Below are positions 35,470 to 44,401 of a DNA stretch of 64,000 nt, piece after piece. The position numbers were made by a program, and so were the translations under genes. Each line of letters begins with the position of its first letter. The first letter of the stretch is position 1. The DNA is from Syntrophales bacterium (GTDB taxonomy: Bacteria; Desulfobacterota; Syntrophia; Syntrophales; UBA8958). The stretch is taken from NCBI GenBank assembly GCA_026416455.1, contig JAOAFE010000005.1, positions 23,487 through 87,486 on the forward strand, given 5' to 3'. The notes under the pieces were generated by a model that saw only the letters and a program-made list of their open reading frames with translations, was not told the DNA's origin and did no database searches.

Positions 35470-37548
35470 ATGGCTACTGGTGCCGCCGTGAAGAGAAATT
35501 ATCTGATGGAGATCGCGGGGGGCGGGAGTGCTTTGATGGCCCTCTTTGTCCTTGGCGTTCTCATCATTATGGTTGTACCCCTTCCTACTTGGTTGCTCGA
35601 TTTGCTTCTTTCTACGAGCATCGTCATCTCCATGGTCATCCTTCTTATGGCTATGTATGTCTCTCGACCCCTGGATTTTTCCGTGTTTCCTTCCGTTCTA
35701 CTCACGGTGACATTGTTGCGGCTGTCTCTCAATATCGCCAGCACCCGCCTCATTCTCCTTCACGGAAGCGAAGGTACCGGTGCTGCCGGTCAAGTTATCA
35801 AAGCCTTCGGCACCTTCGTCGTAGGGGGGAATTACGTGGTCGGGTTTATTGTCTTCTGCGTGCTCGTCGTCATCAATTTTGTCGTTATAACCAAAGGTGC
35901 GACCCGCGTGGCAGAGGTCGCGGCTCGTTTTACCCTGGACGCCATGCCGGGAAAACAGATGAGTATCGACGCCGATTTAAACACGGGACTCATCAATGAC
36001 GCAGAGGCGAGAAGAAGGAGACAGGAAATAGAACACGAAGCCACTTTTTACGGTGCCATGGACGGAGCCAGCAAGTTTGTGCGGGGTGACGCCATCGCTG
36101 CTATTGTTATCATGCTGGTGAATATTGTCGGAGGATTGATCATCGGCGTGGTTCAACAGGGGATGCCACTGGCTGAAGCTGCTCGGAACTATACCTTGCT
36201 CACCATAGGTGATGGCTTGGTGACACAAGTCCCCGCCCTCATCGTTTCCACGGCAGCGGGTATCCTCGTCACACGAACGGCAGGGGAGAATGACTTGGGA
36301 GATCAGATGAAGAGTCAGGTGTTTGGCCAACCCCGGGCCGTGGCTATTGCCGCCCTTGTTCTCTTCACCTTCGGTCTTATACCGGGCATGCCGAAATTCG
36401 CCTTCATGGTTATAGCCTTCGTGACCGCTTTTCTCGCCTGGAATCTCCTGAGGAAAGAAAAACCGGCTCCGGCAATAGAAACGGAAAAACCTTTGCAACC
36501 GGCAGCGGAAGCCCAGCCATTAGTTCAAGCGGTAGATCCCTTGGGAATAGAGGTAGGATATGGTCTTATTCCCCTCGTCGATGCGGCTCAAGGAGGCGAG
36601 CTTTTGCATCGCATCAAGGCCTTGAGAAAGCAGATGGCGGGAGAAATGGGATTCATTTTACCTGCCGTTCATATCCGGGACAACCTGCAACTAAAACCGA
36701 ACGAGTACAGTATCTTAATTAAAGGAGTGGAAATTGCGCGTGGGGAGATAATGACGGGTTACCATTTGGCCATTGCACCGGAAGACCCAGGACCACAAAT
36801 AAAAGGAATTCGAACCAAGGAGCCGGCTTTCGGACTACCGGCCATTTGGGTCGCCGATGAGGATTTGGAGAAGGCCCAAGCGGCAGGACTGGTAGTTGTC
36901 GATGCAGCCACAGTAATCACCACTCATTTGACGGAATTGGTGAAGAATAACATCGATGATCTCCTCGGGAGGATGGAAGTGCAAGCCCTCGTCGATAATT
37001 TGGCCCAGGTCTATCCCAAACTGGTAGAAGACCTCGTTCCCAAAGTTGTGCCGATAAATGTTCTTCAAAAGGTGCTACAAAGGTTGTTAAGAGAGAGGGT
37101 TTCGATTCGAGACCTGCCTACGATCATCGAGACCGTAGCCGACTATGTGGGATTAACGAAGAATGCCGATGTTCTCGTCGGTTACGTTCGTCAGGCCTTA
37201 GGTAGGAGTATTACCAAGCAGTATGTGGATGAAACGGGTAATGTAACGGCCTTTATGGTTTCCCCGGAGATAGAGGAAACCATCGCTCGATCGGTGCAAC
37301 ATAGCGAGTACGAATCCTTCGTTTCTTTGGAGCCTTCATTCCTGAATAGGCTTATAGGTAGTGTTAAGAACGCCGTAAATGTGGCCACTAACCGTGGGCT
37401 CCAAGCGGTCATCGTGACTTCTCCCCATATACGTACTCACTTTCGGAAGGTGGTGGAGAGGTTTTTCCCCAATGTAGCCGTTTTGGCGCACACAGAAATT
37501 GCAAGAGACGTAAATATAATGACGATTGGCATGATTGAGGCGAGATAA
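35470..37548 (+). CDS. flhA: Flagellar export gate protein FlhA
   Basis: The proton-driven export gate and docking platform for chaperone-substrate complexes. 692 residues with eight or so N-terminal membrane helices, the FHIPEP-region sequence ARFTLDAMPGKQMSIDADLN, and DAEARRRRQEIEHEATFYGA. The C-terminal domain includes VEQGMPLAEAA-like sequence and the docking region. Length and motifs are complete. The stop shares a base with the flhF ATG. Confidence 0.97.
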   Translation: MATGAAVKRNYLMEIAGGGSALMALFVLGVLIIMVVPLPTWLLDLLLSTSIVISMVILLMAMYVSRPLDFSVFPSVLLTVTLLRLSLNIASTRLILLHGSEGTGAAGQVIKAFGTFVVGGNYVVGFIVFCVLVVINFVVITKGATRVAEVAARFTLDAMPGKQMSIDADLNTGLINDAEARRRRQEIEHEATFYGAMDGASKFVRGDAIAAIVIMLVNIVGGLIIGVVQQGMPLAEAARNYTLLTIGDGLVTQVPALIVSTAAGILVTRTAGENDLGDQMKSQVFGQPRAVAIAALVLFTFGLIPGMPKFAFMVIAFVTAFLAWNLLRKEKPAPAIETEKPLQPAAEAQPLVQAVDPLGIEVGYGLIPLVDAAQGGELLHRIKALRKQMAGEMGFILPAVHIRDNLQLKPNEYSILIKGVEIARGEIMTGYHLAIAPEDPGPQIKGIRTKEPAFGLPAIWVADEDLEKAQAAGLVVVDAATVITTHLTELVKNNIDDLLGRMEVQALVDNLAQVYPKLVEDLVPKVVPINVLQKVLQRLLRERVSIRDLPTIIETVADYVGLTKNADVLVGYVRQALGRSITKQYVDETGNVTAFMVSPEIEETIARSVQHSEYESFVSLEPSFLNRLIGSVKNAVNVATNRGLQAVIVTSPHIRTHFRKVVERFFPNVAVLAHTEIARDVNIMTIGMIEAR

Positions 37549-38555
37549 TGCAAATCAAAACGTACGAGGCATCATCCATTCAAGAAGCGTTAGAGATGAT
37601 AAAACGTGATCTCGGCGACAGCGCCGTGGTCCTCTCAACGGCCCGGAGGGGAAAGGTGGTAGAGGTCGTGGCGGCCCGGGATGGTTGCGAACCCAGCCCC
37701 GCGAGATGGCGGGAGTTACCGACGGATTTGGGTAGTTGGGAATTGAGGGAGGCGATATCCATACTGTTCGATCTTATGGGACAGCAAGGGGGATTTAAAC
37801 CCGACGCTTGGGCTCCCCTCTATGGGCAGTTGGTGGCAAGGGGCATGTCTCGGGCGGGGGCATCGCGTCTTACAAACCGTTTGAGGGGATTGAAAAGTCA
37901 TGATGTGCGGGTCGTCTTAGGTGAACTGGTGAGAATTTATGAGTTCCGAAGCAAGATTAGGGTCCTTATAGGTCCGACAGGTGCCGGTAAGACGACAACC
38001 CTGGCCAAGCTGGCTGCCATTTCGGCGTTTACACACGGAGAGAAGGTGGCGCTCATAACTACGGATACACATCGTATTGGAGCAACGGACCAGATAAAAG
38101 TTTATTCTCGCATCATGAATCTACCTTTGGCGGTGGCGACGGATGTTGACTCATTTAAAAAGGCAGTAGACCGTTTCTCAGATCGGGATGTGATCTATGT
38201 AGATACGCCTGGACGTGCCTTTTCCGATCGCGATGCTATTTCTGGTTTGGCTGAAATATTCGGAGGTCAAGGTGATCTCGAGACCTGCTTGGTTCTCTCA
38301 CTTACGTCTCATCTGGAGCATCTCCTGTTCTCGGCAAGGGAATACGGAGTTTTGAGACCAAAAAGCATAATTTTTACCAAAGTAGACGAGTGTCTGAATC
38401 GGGGCGCCATTTGCGATGTATTGGAGCACACCGGGTTGCCTGTCTCGTGGTGGACGACGGGACAAAACGTCCCAGATGACATAGAGCAGGCTAACTTAGA
38501 AGGCATAATCGAATTAATTTTGGGAGGTTTAACGTGGATCAAGCAGCCGTGCTGA
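37548..38555 (+). CDS. flhF: Flagellar placement GTPase FlhF
   Basis: An SRP-type GTPase that fixes the pole and number of flagella. It starts MQIKTYEASSIQEALEMIKR (FlhF B-domain). The NG domain has the P-loop GPTGAGKTTTLAKLAA near 142, TTDTHRIGATDQIKVYSRIM, VDTPGR (DTAGR is usual) and FTKVDE. At 335 residues the basic middle domain is short. It overlaps flhG by 22 bases. Confidence 0.95.
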   Translation: MQIKTYEASSIQEALEMIKRDLGDSAVVLSTARRGKVVEVVAARDGCEPSPARWRELPTDLGSWELREAISILFDLMGQQGGFKPDAWAPLYGQLVARGMSRAGASRLTNRLRGLKSHDVRVVLGELVRIYEFRSKIRVLIGPTGAGKTTTLAKLAAISAFTHGEKVALITTDTHRIGATDQIKVYSRIMNLPLAVATDVDSFKKAVDRFSDRDVIYVDTPGRAFSDRDAISGLAEIFGGQGDLETCLVLSLTSHLEHLLFSAREYGVLRPKSIIFTKVDECLNRGAICDVLEHTGLPVSWWTTGQNVPDDIEQANLEGIIELILGGLTWIKQPC

Positions 38556-39403
38556 GGGAAATAAAAGAGGGTAAGCGCAGTATGAGGTCGGGATCGAAGA
38601 CAAAAAGAGAGGTGAGGGTAATAGCCATCACGAGCGGGAAAGGTGGCGTCGGAAAAACTAATATTGCAGCCAATTTAGGTTTTTTGTTGGCCCAGATGGG
38701 TAAAAAGGTATTGGTGCTCGATGCCGATATGGGGTTGGCCAATTTAGATGTCGTATTGGGGCTTACTCCTCGTTTCAACCTAAGTCACGTACTTTATGGA
38801 GAAAAGTCGCTGGCGGAGACCGTGGTGAAGGGCCCCGGTGGCATGTTGGTCCTTCCTGCCTCTTCCGGCATCCAAGAGTTGGCTGAGATGACGGGGACGC
38901 AAAAGACGATCCTCATCGATGAAATGAGTGCCTTCGGATCGGATATGGATTTCCTTCTCATCGACACGTCGGCAGGCATCTCAAGCAATGTGATGTATTT
39001 CAATGCCGCCTCCCGGGAAATAATCGTGGTTGTAACACCGGAACCCACATCCCTCACGGACGCATATGCCCTCATGAAAGTGCTCTACCAAAAACATGAT
39101 CGGAAGCGATTCCGTCTTTTGGTGAACATGGCGAGAGGTGCAGGAGAGGCTAAAGCCGTCTATCACCGACTGAGCGTTGCCCTGGGACATTTTCTCCGTA
39201 TTGGCATTGAGTATCTAGGTTTTATTCCCGAAGATGAAAAGATGGCCGAGGCGGTGAGGTGTCAGAAACCCGTCGCAGTGCTTTGGCCTTCGTCACCCGC
39301 CTCCGTCAGTTTCAAGGCCATTGCAAAGACGTTAGCGGAGGAAGAAGTTGAATACGAAGGCGGGGGAATAAAATTTTTTTGGGAATCCATCGGATTGAGA
39401 TGA
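38534..39403 (+). CDS. flhG: Flagellar number regulator FlhG (FleN/MinD-like ATPase)
   Basis: A MinD-type ATPase of 289 residues that limits flagellar number. In FleQ systems it also binds and restrains the master activator. The GTG start after GGGAGG places MDQAAVLREI at the N-terminus, the DQAxxLR motif that stimulates the FlhF GTPase. The deviant Walker A is SGKGGVGKTN near 34-43. VLVLDADMGLANLDVVLGL and DFLLIDTSAGIS are also present. With two FleQ-like genes in the window, a FleN-type link is likely (inference). Confidence 0.95.
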   Translation: MDQAAVLREIKEGKRSMRSGSKTKREVRVIAITSGKGGVGKTNIAANLGFLLAQMGKKVLVLDADMGLANLDVVLGLTPRFNLSHVLYGEKSLAETVVKGPGGMLVLPASSGIQELAEMTGTQKTILIDEMSAFGSDMDFLLIDTSAGISSNVMYFNAASREIIVVVTPEPTSLTDAYALMKVLYQKHDRKRFRLLVNMARGAGEAKAVYHRLSVALGHFLRIGIEYLGFIPEDEKMAEAVRCQKPVAVLWPSSPASVSFKAIAKTLAEEEVEYEGGGIKFFWESIGLR

Positions 39404-40173
39404 CGCCAAAGGAAAGAGAAGAAAAAATAAAGAAATATGCCTACCTCGTTCATAACGTGGTAAACAGGTTCATTACACGCCTTCCGCCTGAATTGGCTTC
39501 GGAGAAGGAGGATCTCATAAATATAGGTATCATTGGCCTGATTAACGCTGTCGATCGCTTTCAAGAAGAAAAGAGCACTTCTTTTGAAGCATATGCCACG
39601 ATCCGGATCAAAGGAGCTATCTTGGATGAATTAAGGTCCCGAGATTACATGAACCGGGGGGCGAGGGAAAGACGTAAACTGGTCGAGAAGGCTATGCACG
39701 ATATGGAAAAAAAATTAGGGCGCCCACCGGAAGCGGAAGAAATAGCAGACTATTTGGGACTGGAATTAGAGGAGTATTACCGCTTAATCGATGATTCCAG
39801 AAACGTCATGCTTATTTATGAAGATGAATTGCCCGAGACATTGGAGGGGGGATACAACGACGAAGAAATTTACGAGGCCGTAGATAACGAAAATCCTTTC
39901 AGCATTCTGGCTGACCGGGAGATGAAGACGCAACTCATAGAGGCGATAAAGAGACTCCCGGAGCAGGAACAGCTTGTTTTGTCTCTTTATTACAATGAAG
40001 AGCTGACCATGAAAGAAATTGGAAAAGTTCTCTCTCTTACCGAATCTCGAGTTTCTCAGATTCATACTCAGGCCATCATGAGGCTGCGGGCCATCATCCA
40101 CGGAGGGAAAAGGTCGGTACGACAGATAAAAAGGCAGGAAAAACCACTCACCGGTAGACACATTATAGCGTAG
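39400..40173 (+). CDS. fliA: Flagellar sigma factor FliA (sigma28)
   Basis: RNA polymerase sigma28, 257 residues, for late flagellar genes. Region 2 has DLINIGIIGLINAVDRFQEE and SFEAYATIRIKGAILDELRS. Region 3 has GRPPEAEEIADYLGLELEEY. Region 4 has RLPEQEQLVLSLYYNEELTM and GKVLSLTESRVSQIHTQAIM. ATG 39400 overlaps the flhG stop. Three perfect sigma28 promoters occur at 47263, 51843 and 55807. Confidence 0.97.
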   Translation: MTPKEREEKIKKYAYLVHNVVNRFITRLPPELASEKEDLINIGIIGLINAVDRFQEEKSTSFEAYATIRIKGAILDELRSRDYMNRGARERRKLVEKAMHDMEKKLGRPPEAEEIADYLGLELEEYYRLIDDSRNVMLIYEDELPETLEGGYNDEEIYEAVDNENPFSILADREMKTQLIEAIKRLPEQEQLVLSLYYNEELTMKEIGKVLSLTESRVSQIHTQAIMRLRAIIHGGKRSVRQIKRQEKPLTGRHIIA

Positions 40174-40180
40174 GCTTTTT

Positions 40181-40753
40181 ATGAGGAAAAAGGCGCGAAT
40201 CGATCTTCTCGAAATAGATGAGCCGAAACAAAGAGAGGAGGAGTCGTTCAAGGCCGAAGAAGGTGAAGCTCCTTCTTCAGAAAAGAAAGCCTTTTTTAAG
40301 CGCTTTTTCCATTGGAAGTTTTTCGTTTTTGTTCTTTTGCCGTTGTTTAGTTTCCTCGGTGTCTTAAGCGCCGTCACTTACGTTTTTTTAGTTCTTAAGG
40401 AACCGCCGGCGGTGAAAAAAGATGAAATCAAAGGGGCAGTTGCCCCGACAGCACCTACGTTGATAGAGCTCAAGGATCTATCCGTCGTCGTTAGCGATTC
40501 TACCGGCCAGGACCGTGTATTGCTCTTTAGCCTTGTGGTCATGCCAGCACCGGGAAAAGAGGGAAATTGGTCGGGGGAAGATTTGGAAATGAAGGCCCTT
40601 ACGATTCGCATTGTCCGGGAAACCCCAGGTTCTGAGCTTCTCAAACCCGGGGGAAGAGAGGAGATTAAGAAAAGGGTTTATGAGTATTTGGAAAAGGAAA
40701 GAGGGGACGGAAGCGTACATGCCGTATTTGTTACTTCGTGGACGGTAATTTAA
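40181..40753 (+). CDS. FliL-like membrane protein
   Basis: A 190-residue protein with a charged cytoplasmic N-terminus, one membrane helix (FFVFVLLPLFSFLGVLSAVT) and a periplasmic domain. IELKDLSVVVSDSTGQDRVL, LFSLVVMPAPGKEG and the C-terminal VHAVFVTSWTVI resemble the beta-strand order of FliL. The true fliL is at 30217. It lies after fliA with a 7-base gap. Function is inferred only from topology. Confidence 0.65.
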   Translation: MRKKARIDLLEIDEPKQREEESFKAEEGEAPSSEKKAFFKRFFHWKFFVFVLLPLFSFLGVLSAVTYVFLVLKEPPAVKKDEIKGAVAPTAPTLIELKDLSVVVSDSTGQDRVLLFSLVVMPAPGKEGNWSGEDLEMKALTIRIVRETPGSELLKPGGREEIKKRVYEYLEKERGDGSVHAVFVTSWTVI

Positions 40754-40759
40754 AAGAAA

Positions 40760-40775
40760 TGGCATGTATCTCGCA
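40760..40775 (+). promoter_or_regulatory. Sigma54 promoter for the flgF-flgG-flgAHI upstream genes
   Basis: TGGCATGTATCTCGCA keeps GG-N10-GC and a good TGGCATG -24 box, with one mismatch in the -12 box (TCGCA). Predicted start is near 40786, 25 bases before the ATG at 40811. Confidence 0.65.
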
Positions 40776-40810
40776 TATTTAAAGGGAAAAGGTGTCGGCG
40801 GAGCGACTTT

Positions 40811-41095
40811 ATGGTGAAAGGCATAGATGCCCAACATATGATTACCCAGACTTATGTAACGGAGAAAATCCAACAGGTGCAGCAACGTCAAGGAGACTTG
40901 CAGCAGCGGTATTTTGATATCCAGCTGGCCGAGGAGAGAAGAAAACAAGCAGAGAAGATTAAGAAGTCGGAAGAATCGGAGCGGGTACGAACAGAAGAAG
41001 AGGAGAAGGAAAAGGAAGGGAAAAGGGAACGAAAGGAACGAGATGCTCGCCCCAGCAAAGAGGGAGAAGAGCATATAGTTGACGTCAAGGCTTAG
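40811..41095 (+). CDS. Small charged coiled-coil protein
   Basis: A 94-residue hydrophilic protein. MVKGIDAQHMITQTYVTEKI is followed by a Gln-rich and then Glu/Lys/Arg-rich helix. GGCGGAG sits 8 bases before the ATG. Not recognised as a named family, but short proteins of this kind are usual before DUF2802 genes in Desulfobacterota flagellar clusters (from memory). It overlaps the next reading frame if that begins at 41079, and not if it begins at 41112. Confidence 0.6.
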   Translation: MVKGIDAQHMITQTYVTEKIQQVQQRQGDLQQRYFDIQLAEERRKQAEKIKKSEESERVRTEEEEKEKEGKRERKERDARPSKEGEEHIVDVKA

Positions 41096-41111
41096 AGAGT
41101 GGGGAAAGGCA

Positions 41112-41558
41112 ATGACGGAAATCTGGCATTTAGAACCAGCGCATGTGCAAGTAGTAGTGGATGTAATCCTGTGCCTGGCAATTTTTGCCGGCTTGAGAAA
41201 GATGAACCGGGAAAAACAGGTCTCTATCAATCGCGACCTCTTAGAGGAGATGGAGCGCCTTATAGAGGAGTCCAGGATAGCGACAGAAAGGTATATAGAT
41301 GCTCTGGAAGAAGGGCGGAGATCGGCGGAAGAGACGGCTTACCTTCTCATGGAGAGAGAGAGAAGGGGAAGAGAGGTGCTAGAAAAAATTAATAAGACCC
41401 TCTCGGAGGCGGCCAACGTTCCCGTTTCCGTTTATCGTTCAGTCGAGAAAATGGCCGAGGAGGGTATGGATCCACGCGAAATATCGAGAGTCACGGGACT
41501 GAATGAAGGGGAAATAAAACTCATGATCAGTCTTTCACAGCATCGAGGTGGGAAATGA
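41112..41558 (+). CDS. DUF2802-type membrane-anchored protein
   Basis: A 148-residue protein starting MTEIWHLEPAHVQVVVDVIL, with one N-terminal membrane helix (VQVVVDVILCLAIFAGL). A long coiled coil follows, then a C-terminal helix-turn-helix-like segment AEEGMDPREISRVTGLNEGE IKLMISL. That ending is the DUF2802 signature found in flagellar operons. ATG 41112 is preferred over 41079, which would overlap the previous gene. Function unknown. Confidence 0.65.
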   Translation: MTEIWHLEPAHVQVVVDVILCLAIFAGLRKMNREKQVSINRDLLEEMERLIEESRIATERYIDALEEGRRSAEETAYLLMERERRGREVLEKINKTLSEAANVPVSVYRSVEKMAEEGMDPREISRVTGLNEGEIKLMISLSQHRGGK

Positions 41559-42613
41559 AATTGACCGTTACTCCCTTAAAGGGAGATGGATATTTGCCCC
41601 CAAAAGAAATACTTCCGCCGCTATCAGTGGGGGAGAAAGTGTCCGTATACGTAACCGGCCAGGAAAGAGGGAAATATTTAATACTGATTAAAGGAAGGCC
41701 GCTGGAAGCCGATTCTAAAATTCCTCTTCCCATCGGAGAAAAAATCACGGTGCGGGTACAGGCGTTGGAACCAAAGGTGGTGCTCGTACCCGTGGAAAAT
41801 AGAGAATCATCCAAAGGACAGCTCTCAACTATTCGGGCTTTATTACAGCTATATCGTCAGGAACCGGACCTTTTGGGAAAGGTATTGATGGAAGGGCAAA
41901 AGATATTAGCTCCCGAGAGAATGGCATTGTATCGACGGTATGTCTCGGGAGAACTTCTCGATGCACTTACGCAGCGCTTTACATCTGCGGTGACGGGAAG
42001 CACGGATGTTAGAAGCTTAGCCTATAACCTGGGCCTTTTTCACGAGCGAAACCTATTTGCAGGAGGAGAAGATGGAGCCCATCTCAAGTCTATCCTCCTG
42101 AAAATAGGAGGAGAGTTGGAGAACATATCAATGAAAAGGCCGGCAGAGGTCGATGAGTTGGCCCGGTGGGTCTCCACGACGTTGAGCCGTATCGAAGCCT
42201 GTCAAGTGGTAAACGTCTTGAGCCGTGACCGAGAGGGAGTATTTTTCCTTCCCCTTCCCTTCCTGTGGGGACAAGAACTGCGGGTAGGAGAATTCTACGG
42301 TCACGTAAAAGGAAAAGATACGGCAAAAGAATGCCGGGCCTGGATTTTTGTTAACCCCCCTAACTTGGGCCTTATTCTCATCGAGCTGTATCTCGCAGAA
42401 GAGAGACTTTCGGTTTTGGTGCGTTGCGAGAAGAAAGAAAGCGAGAGTTTTCTCCAGAAAAAGATAGATCATCTCCAGCAGCAACTGAAAGAGGTGGGAT
42501 ATGTCACCGTGAAGGTTGGATGTACCATCACCAGGGATCTAGAAGACTTTCGAAGAGATCTTCGGCAACAGGTCCCTGCCTATGAGGAAGGGATGTTGCA
42601 GGTTACCATATGA
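41555..42613 (+). CDS. FliK-like protein with flagellar hook-length C-domain
   Basis: 352 residues. The N-terminal beta-rich region resembles an OB-like fold (LSVGEKVSVYVTGQERGKYL). The C-terminal part is FliK-like: NLGLILIELYLAEERLSVLV and ESFLQKKIDHLQQQLKEVGY. It is followed by a FlhB C-domain homologue with a 4-base overlap, the same pairing as Bacillus ylqG-ylqH. It is additional to the true FliK at 23569, and its role in export switching is unproven. Confidence 0.75.
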   Translation: MKLTVTPLKGDGYLPPKEILPPLSVGEKVSVYVTGQERGKYLILIKGRPLEADSKIPLPIGEKITVRVQALEPKVVLVPVENRESSKGQLSTIRALLQLYRQEPDLLGKVLMEGQKILAPERMALYRRYVSGELLDALTQRFTSAVTGSTDVRSLAYNLGLFHERNLFAGGEDGAHLKSILLKIGGELENISMKRPAEVDELARWVSTTLSRIEACQVVNVLSRDREGVFFLPLPFLWGQELRVGEFYGHVKGKDTAKECRAWIFVNPPNLGLILIELYLAEERLSVLVRCEKKESESFLQKKIDHLQQQLKEVGYVTVKVGCTITRDLEDFRRDLRQQVPAYEEGMLQVTI

Positions 42614-42882
42614 GGCGTCTAAGGAAAGCAGCGGCCATTGCCTACGATAGGCAAAAGGATGTGGCACCTCGTGTGACGGCTAAAGGACAAGGGGCGGTGG
42701 CGGAGAAAATTATCGCCATTGCGAAGGAACATGGCATTCCCATTAAGGACGATCCCGCTTTGGTAGAGGTACTGTGTCGATTAGATCTTGACGAGTATAT
42801 CCCCGTTGAGCTCTACCGGGCGGTAGCGGAAATCTTAGCCTTTATTTACTTGGCGGAGAAAGAACGCTCCGGGGAGAGATGA
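42610..42882 (+). CDS. FlhB C-terminal domain homologue (FhlB/YlqH type)
   Basis: A 90-residue soluble protein matching only the end of FlhB. GAVAEKIIAIAKEHGIPIKD and ELYRAVAEILAFIYLAEKER correspond to AEKIKEIARLHNVPIVE and LYRAVAEILAYVYRL of FlhB at 34398. The NPTH cleavage motif is absent; the equivalent region starts after it. FhlB proteins can replace the cleaved FlhB C-fragment, so it may act in the hook-to-filament switch (inference). Confidence 0.9.
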   Translation: MRRLRKAAAIAYDRQKDVAPRVTAKGQGAVAEKIIAIAKEHGIPIKDDPALVEVLCRLDLDEYIPVELYRAVAEILAFIYLAEKERSGER

Positions 42883-42896
42883 CGAAGAGGTGAGAC

Positions 42897-43598
42897 ATGG
42901 GGTTCGGTATAGGTGAAACCGGCGAAGTAATGGGGAGATTGATTCAGAAGCTCGAACATGCTTCGGCCAATCTGGCTAATACCTCCACGGCAGGATATAA
43001 GGCCGTTCATCTCTACGCGGTCTCTAAGCAGGCAAATTTAGGAGAGGCGATAAATCAGGAGTTTATTCCCGTGGTTGATTTTTCCCCTGGTCTTACGCAG
43101 CGGACGGGCAACGAATTGGATTTGATGATTGAAGGCGAGGGGTTTTTTGTCGTTCAGGCGAAAGACGGTATCTTCTATACCCGCCGAGGTGATTTTACCC
43201 TTGATCGGGAGGGAAGGTTGGTAACCCAGACGGGGGACTTGGTGCTGGGGGAAGGTAATCGGCCGATTGTGATCAAAGGGGGACCCGTCTCCATCTCCGA
43301 AGACGGGCAGGTCAAGGCAGGGGCGGAAGAAGTCGGGCGACTGCGTATTGTGACTTTTGACCAGAAGCAAGGTTTAGAGAGAAAGGCCAATGGCTATTTC
43401 GCAAGCGCCGTGGAAGGCAAGAAGGTGGATAAGCCTAAGGTTGTTCAGGGGGCCATTGAATCGTCGAATGTGAATCCCATTCGAGAAATGGTGGATTTAA
43501 TTGATATTCAAAGGTCTTTCGAGGTTTACCAAAAGGTAATTCAGACCATCAGTGAGGAAGAAAGGACGGCCACCTCAAGGGTGGGACGATTAGCGTGA
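42897..43598 (+). CDS. flgF: Flagellar rod protein FlgF
   Basis: Proximal/distal rod axial protein, 233 residues. The N-terminal helix has LEHASANLANTSTAGYKAVH. The middle has MIEGEGFFVVQAKDGIFYTR, and the C-terminal helix has ESSNVNPIREMVDLIDIQRS. It is shorter than FlgG, which follows, supporting FlgF. Confidence 0.93.
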   Translation: MGFGIGETGEVMGRLIQKLEHASANLANTSTAGYKAVHLYAVSKQANLGEAINQEFIPVVDFSPGLTQRTGNELDLMIEGEGFFVVQAKDGIFYTRRGDFTLDREGRLVTQTGDLVLGEGNRPIVIKGGPVSISEDGQVKAGAEEVGRLRIVTFDQKQGLERKANGYFASAVEGKKVDKPKVVQGAIESSNVNPIREMVDLIDIQRSFEVYQKVIQTISEEERTATSRVGRLA

Positions 43599-43615
43599 TC
43601 TAAGGAGGTGAAGAC

Positions 43616-44401
43616 ATGATCAGATCTTTATATACGGCAGCTACCGGCATGGTGGCAGAACAGCTAAATCAGGACGTTATTGCTAACAATTTGGCTAATT
43701 TGAACACCGTGGGATTTAAGAAATCGCGGGCCAACTTTCAGGATATGATGTACGAGGTTTTAACAAAAGCCGGGTCCCTCTCGGCAACGGGGCAGCAGCT
43801 ACCTTCCGGGATAGAAGTAGGTCTCGGCTCTCGTATTGTCTCAACCCAGAAGATATTCACCCAGGGCGACCTTCTTTCTACGGGTAATCAACTCGATTGG
43901 GCCATTGAAGGGAATGGTTTTTTCCAAGTCGATGATGGACAAGGCAAGGTTCTCTACACGAGGGCGGGAAATTTTAAACTGAACAAAGACGGCAACATCG
44001 TCAACCAGGATGGATTGCTCTTGACGCCTAATATTAACATTCCCCAGGGGACCGTACAAATCACGGTTTCGAAGGATGGCACCGTGACCGCCACGGATAA
44101 AAACGGCAATGCCACCCAAGTGGGGCAGATCACCCTTGTTACTTTTGCCAATCCGGCGGGTTTAACCAGTGTGGGAAGAAATCTTTACGAGAAGACGGAT
44201 GCCTCCGGAGAACCTGTAGAAGGTAACCCGGGGACGGAGGGTCGAGGTACAATTGTCCAGTTTTTCTTAGAGAACTCAAACGTTAGCGTCATTGATGAAA
44301 TGATAAGAATGATTACGGGACAAAGGGCATATGAAATTGATTCCAAAGCCGTTCAAACGGCAGACACTATGTTGGGCATTGTCAGTAATCTCAAGCGCTA
44401 G
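43616..44401 (+). CDS. flgG: Flagellar distal rod protein FlgG
   Basis: 261 residues starting MIRSLYTAATGMVAEQLNQD, the FlgG signature, with VIANNLANLNTVGFKKSRAN. The C-terminal LENSNVSVIDEMIRMITGQR and YEIDSKAVQTADTMLGIVSN complete it. AAGGAGG precedes the ATG. It overlaps the flgA reading frame by about 70 bases. Confidence 0.98.
   Translation: MIRSLYTAATGMVAEQLNQDVIANNLANLNTVGFKKSRANFQDMMYEVLTKAGSLSATGQQLPSGIEVGLGSRIVSTQKIFTQGDLLSTGNQLDWAIEGNGFFQVDDGQGKVLYTRAGNFKLNKDGNIVNQDGLLLTPNINIPQGTVQITVSKDGTVTATDKNGNATQVGQITLVTFANPAGLTSVGRNLYEKTDASGEPVEGNPGTEGRGTIVQFFLENSNVSVIDEMIRMITGQRAYEIDSKAVQTADTMLGIVSNLKR

Noticed and set aside
40478..41230. A 250-residue open frame on the minus strand opposite the FliL-like and coiled-coil genes
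   Set aside because: It is the complement of Glu/Lys-rich coding sequence, which gives long Phe/Leu/Ser-rich antisense frames; it has no ribosome site and overlaps three well-supported genes.
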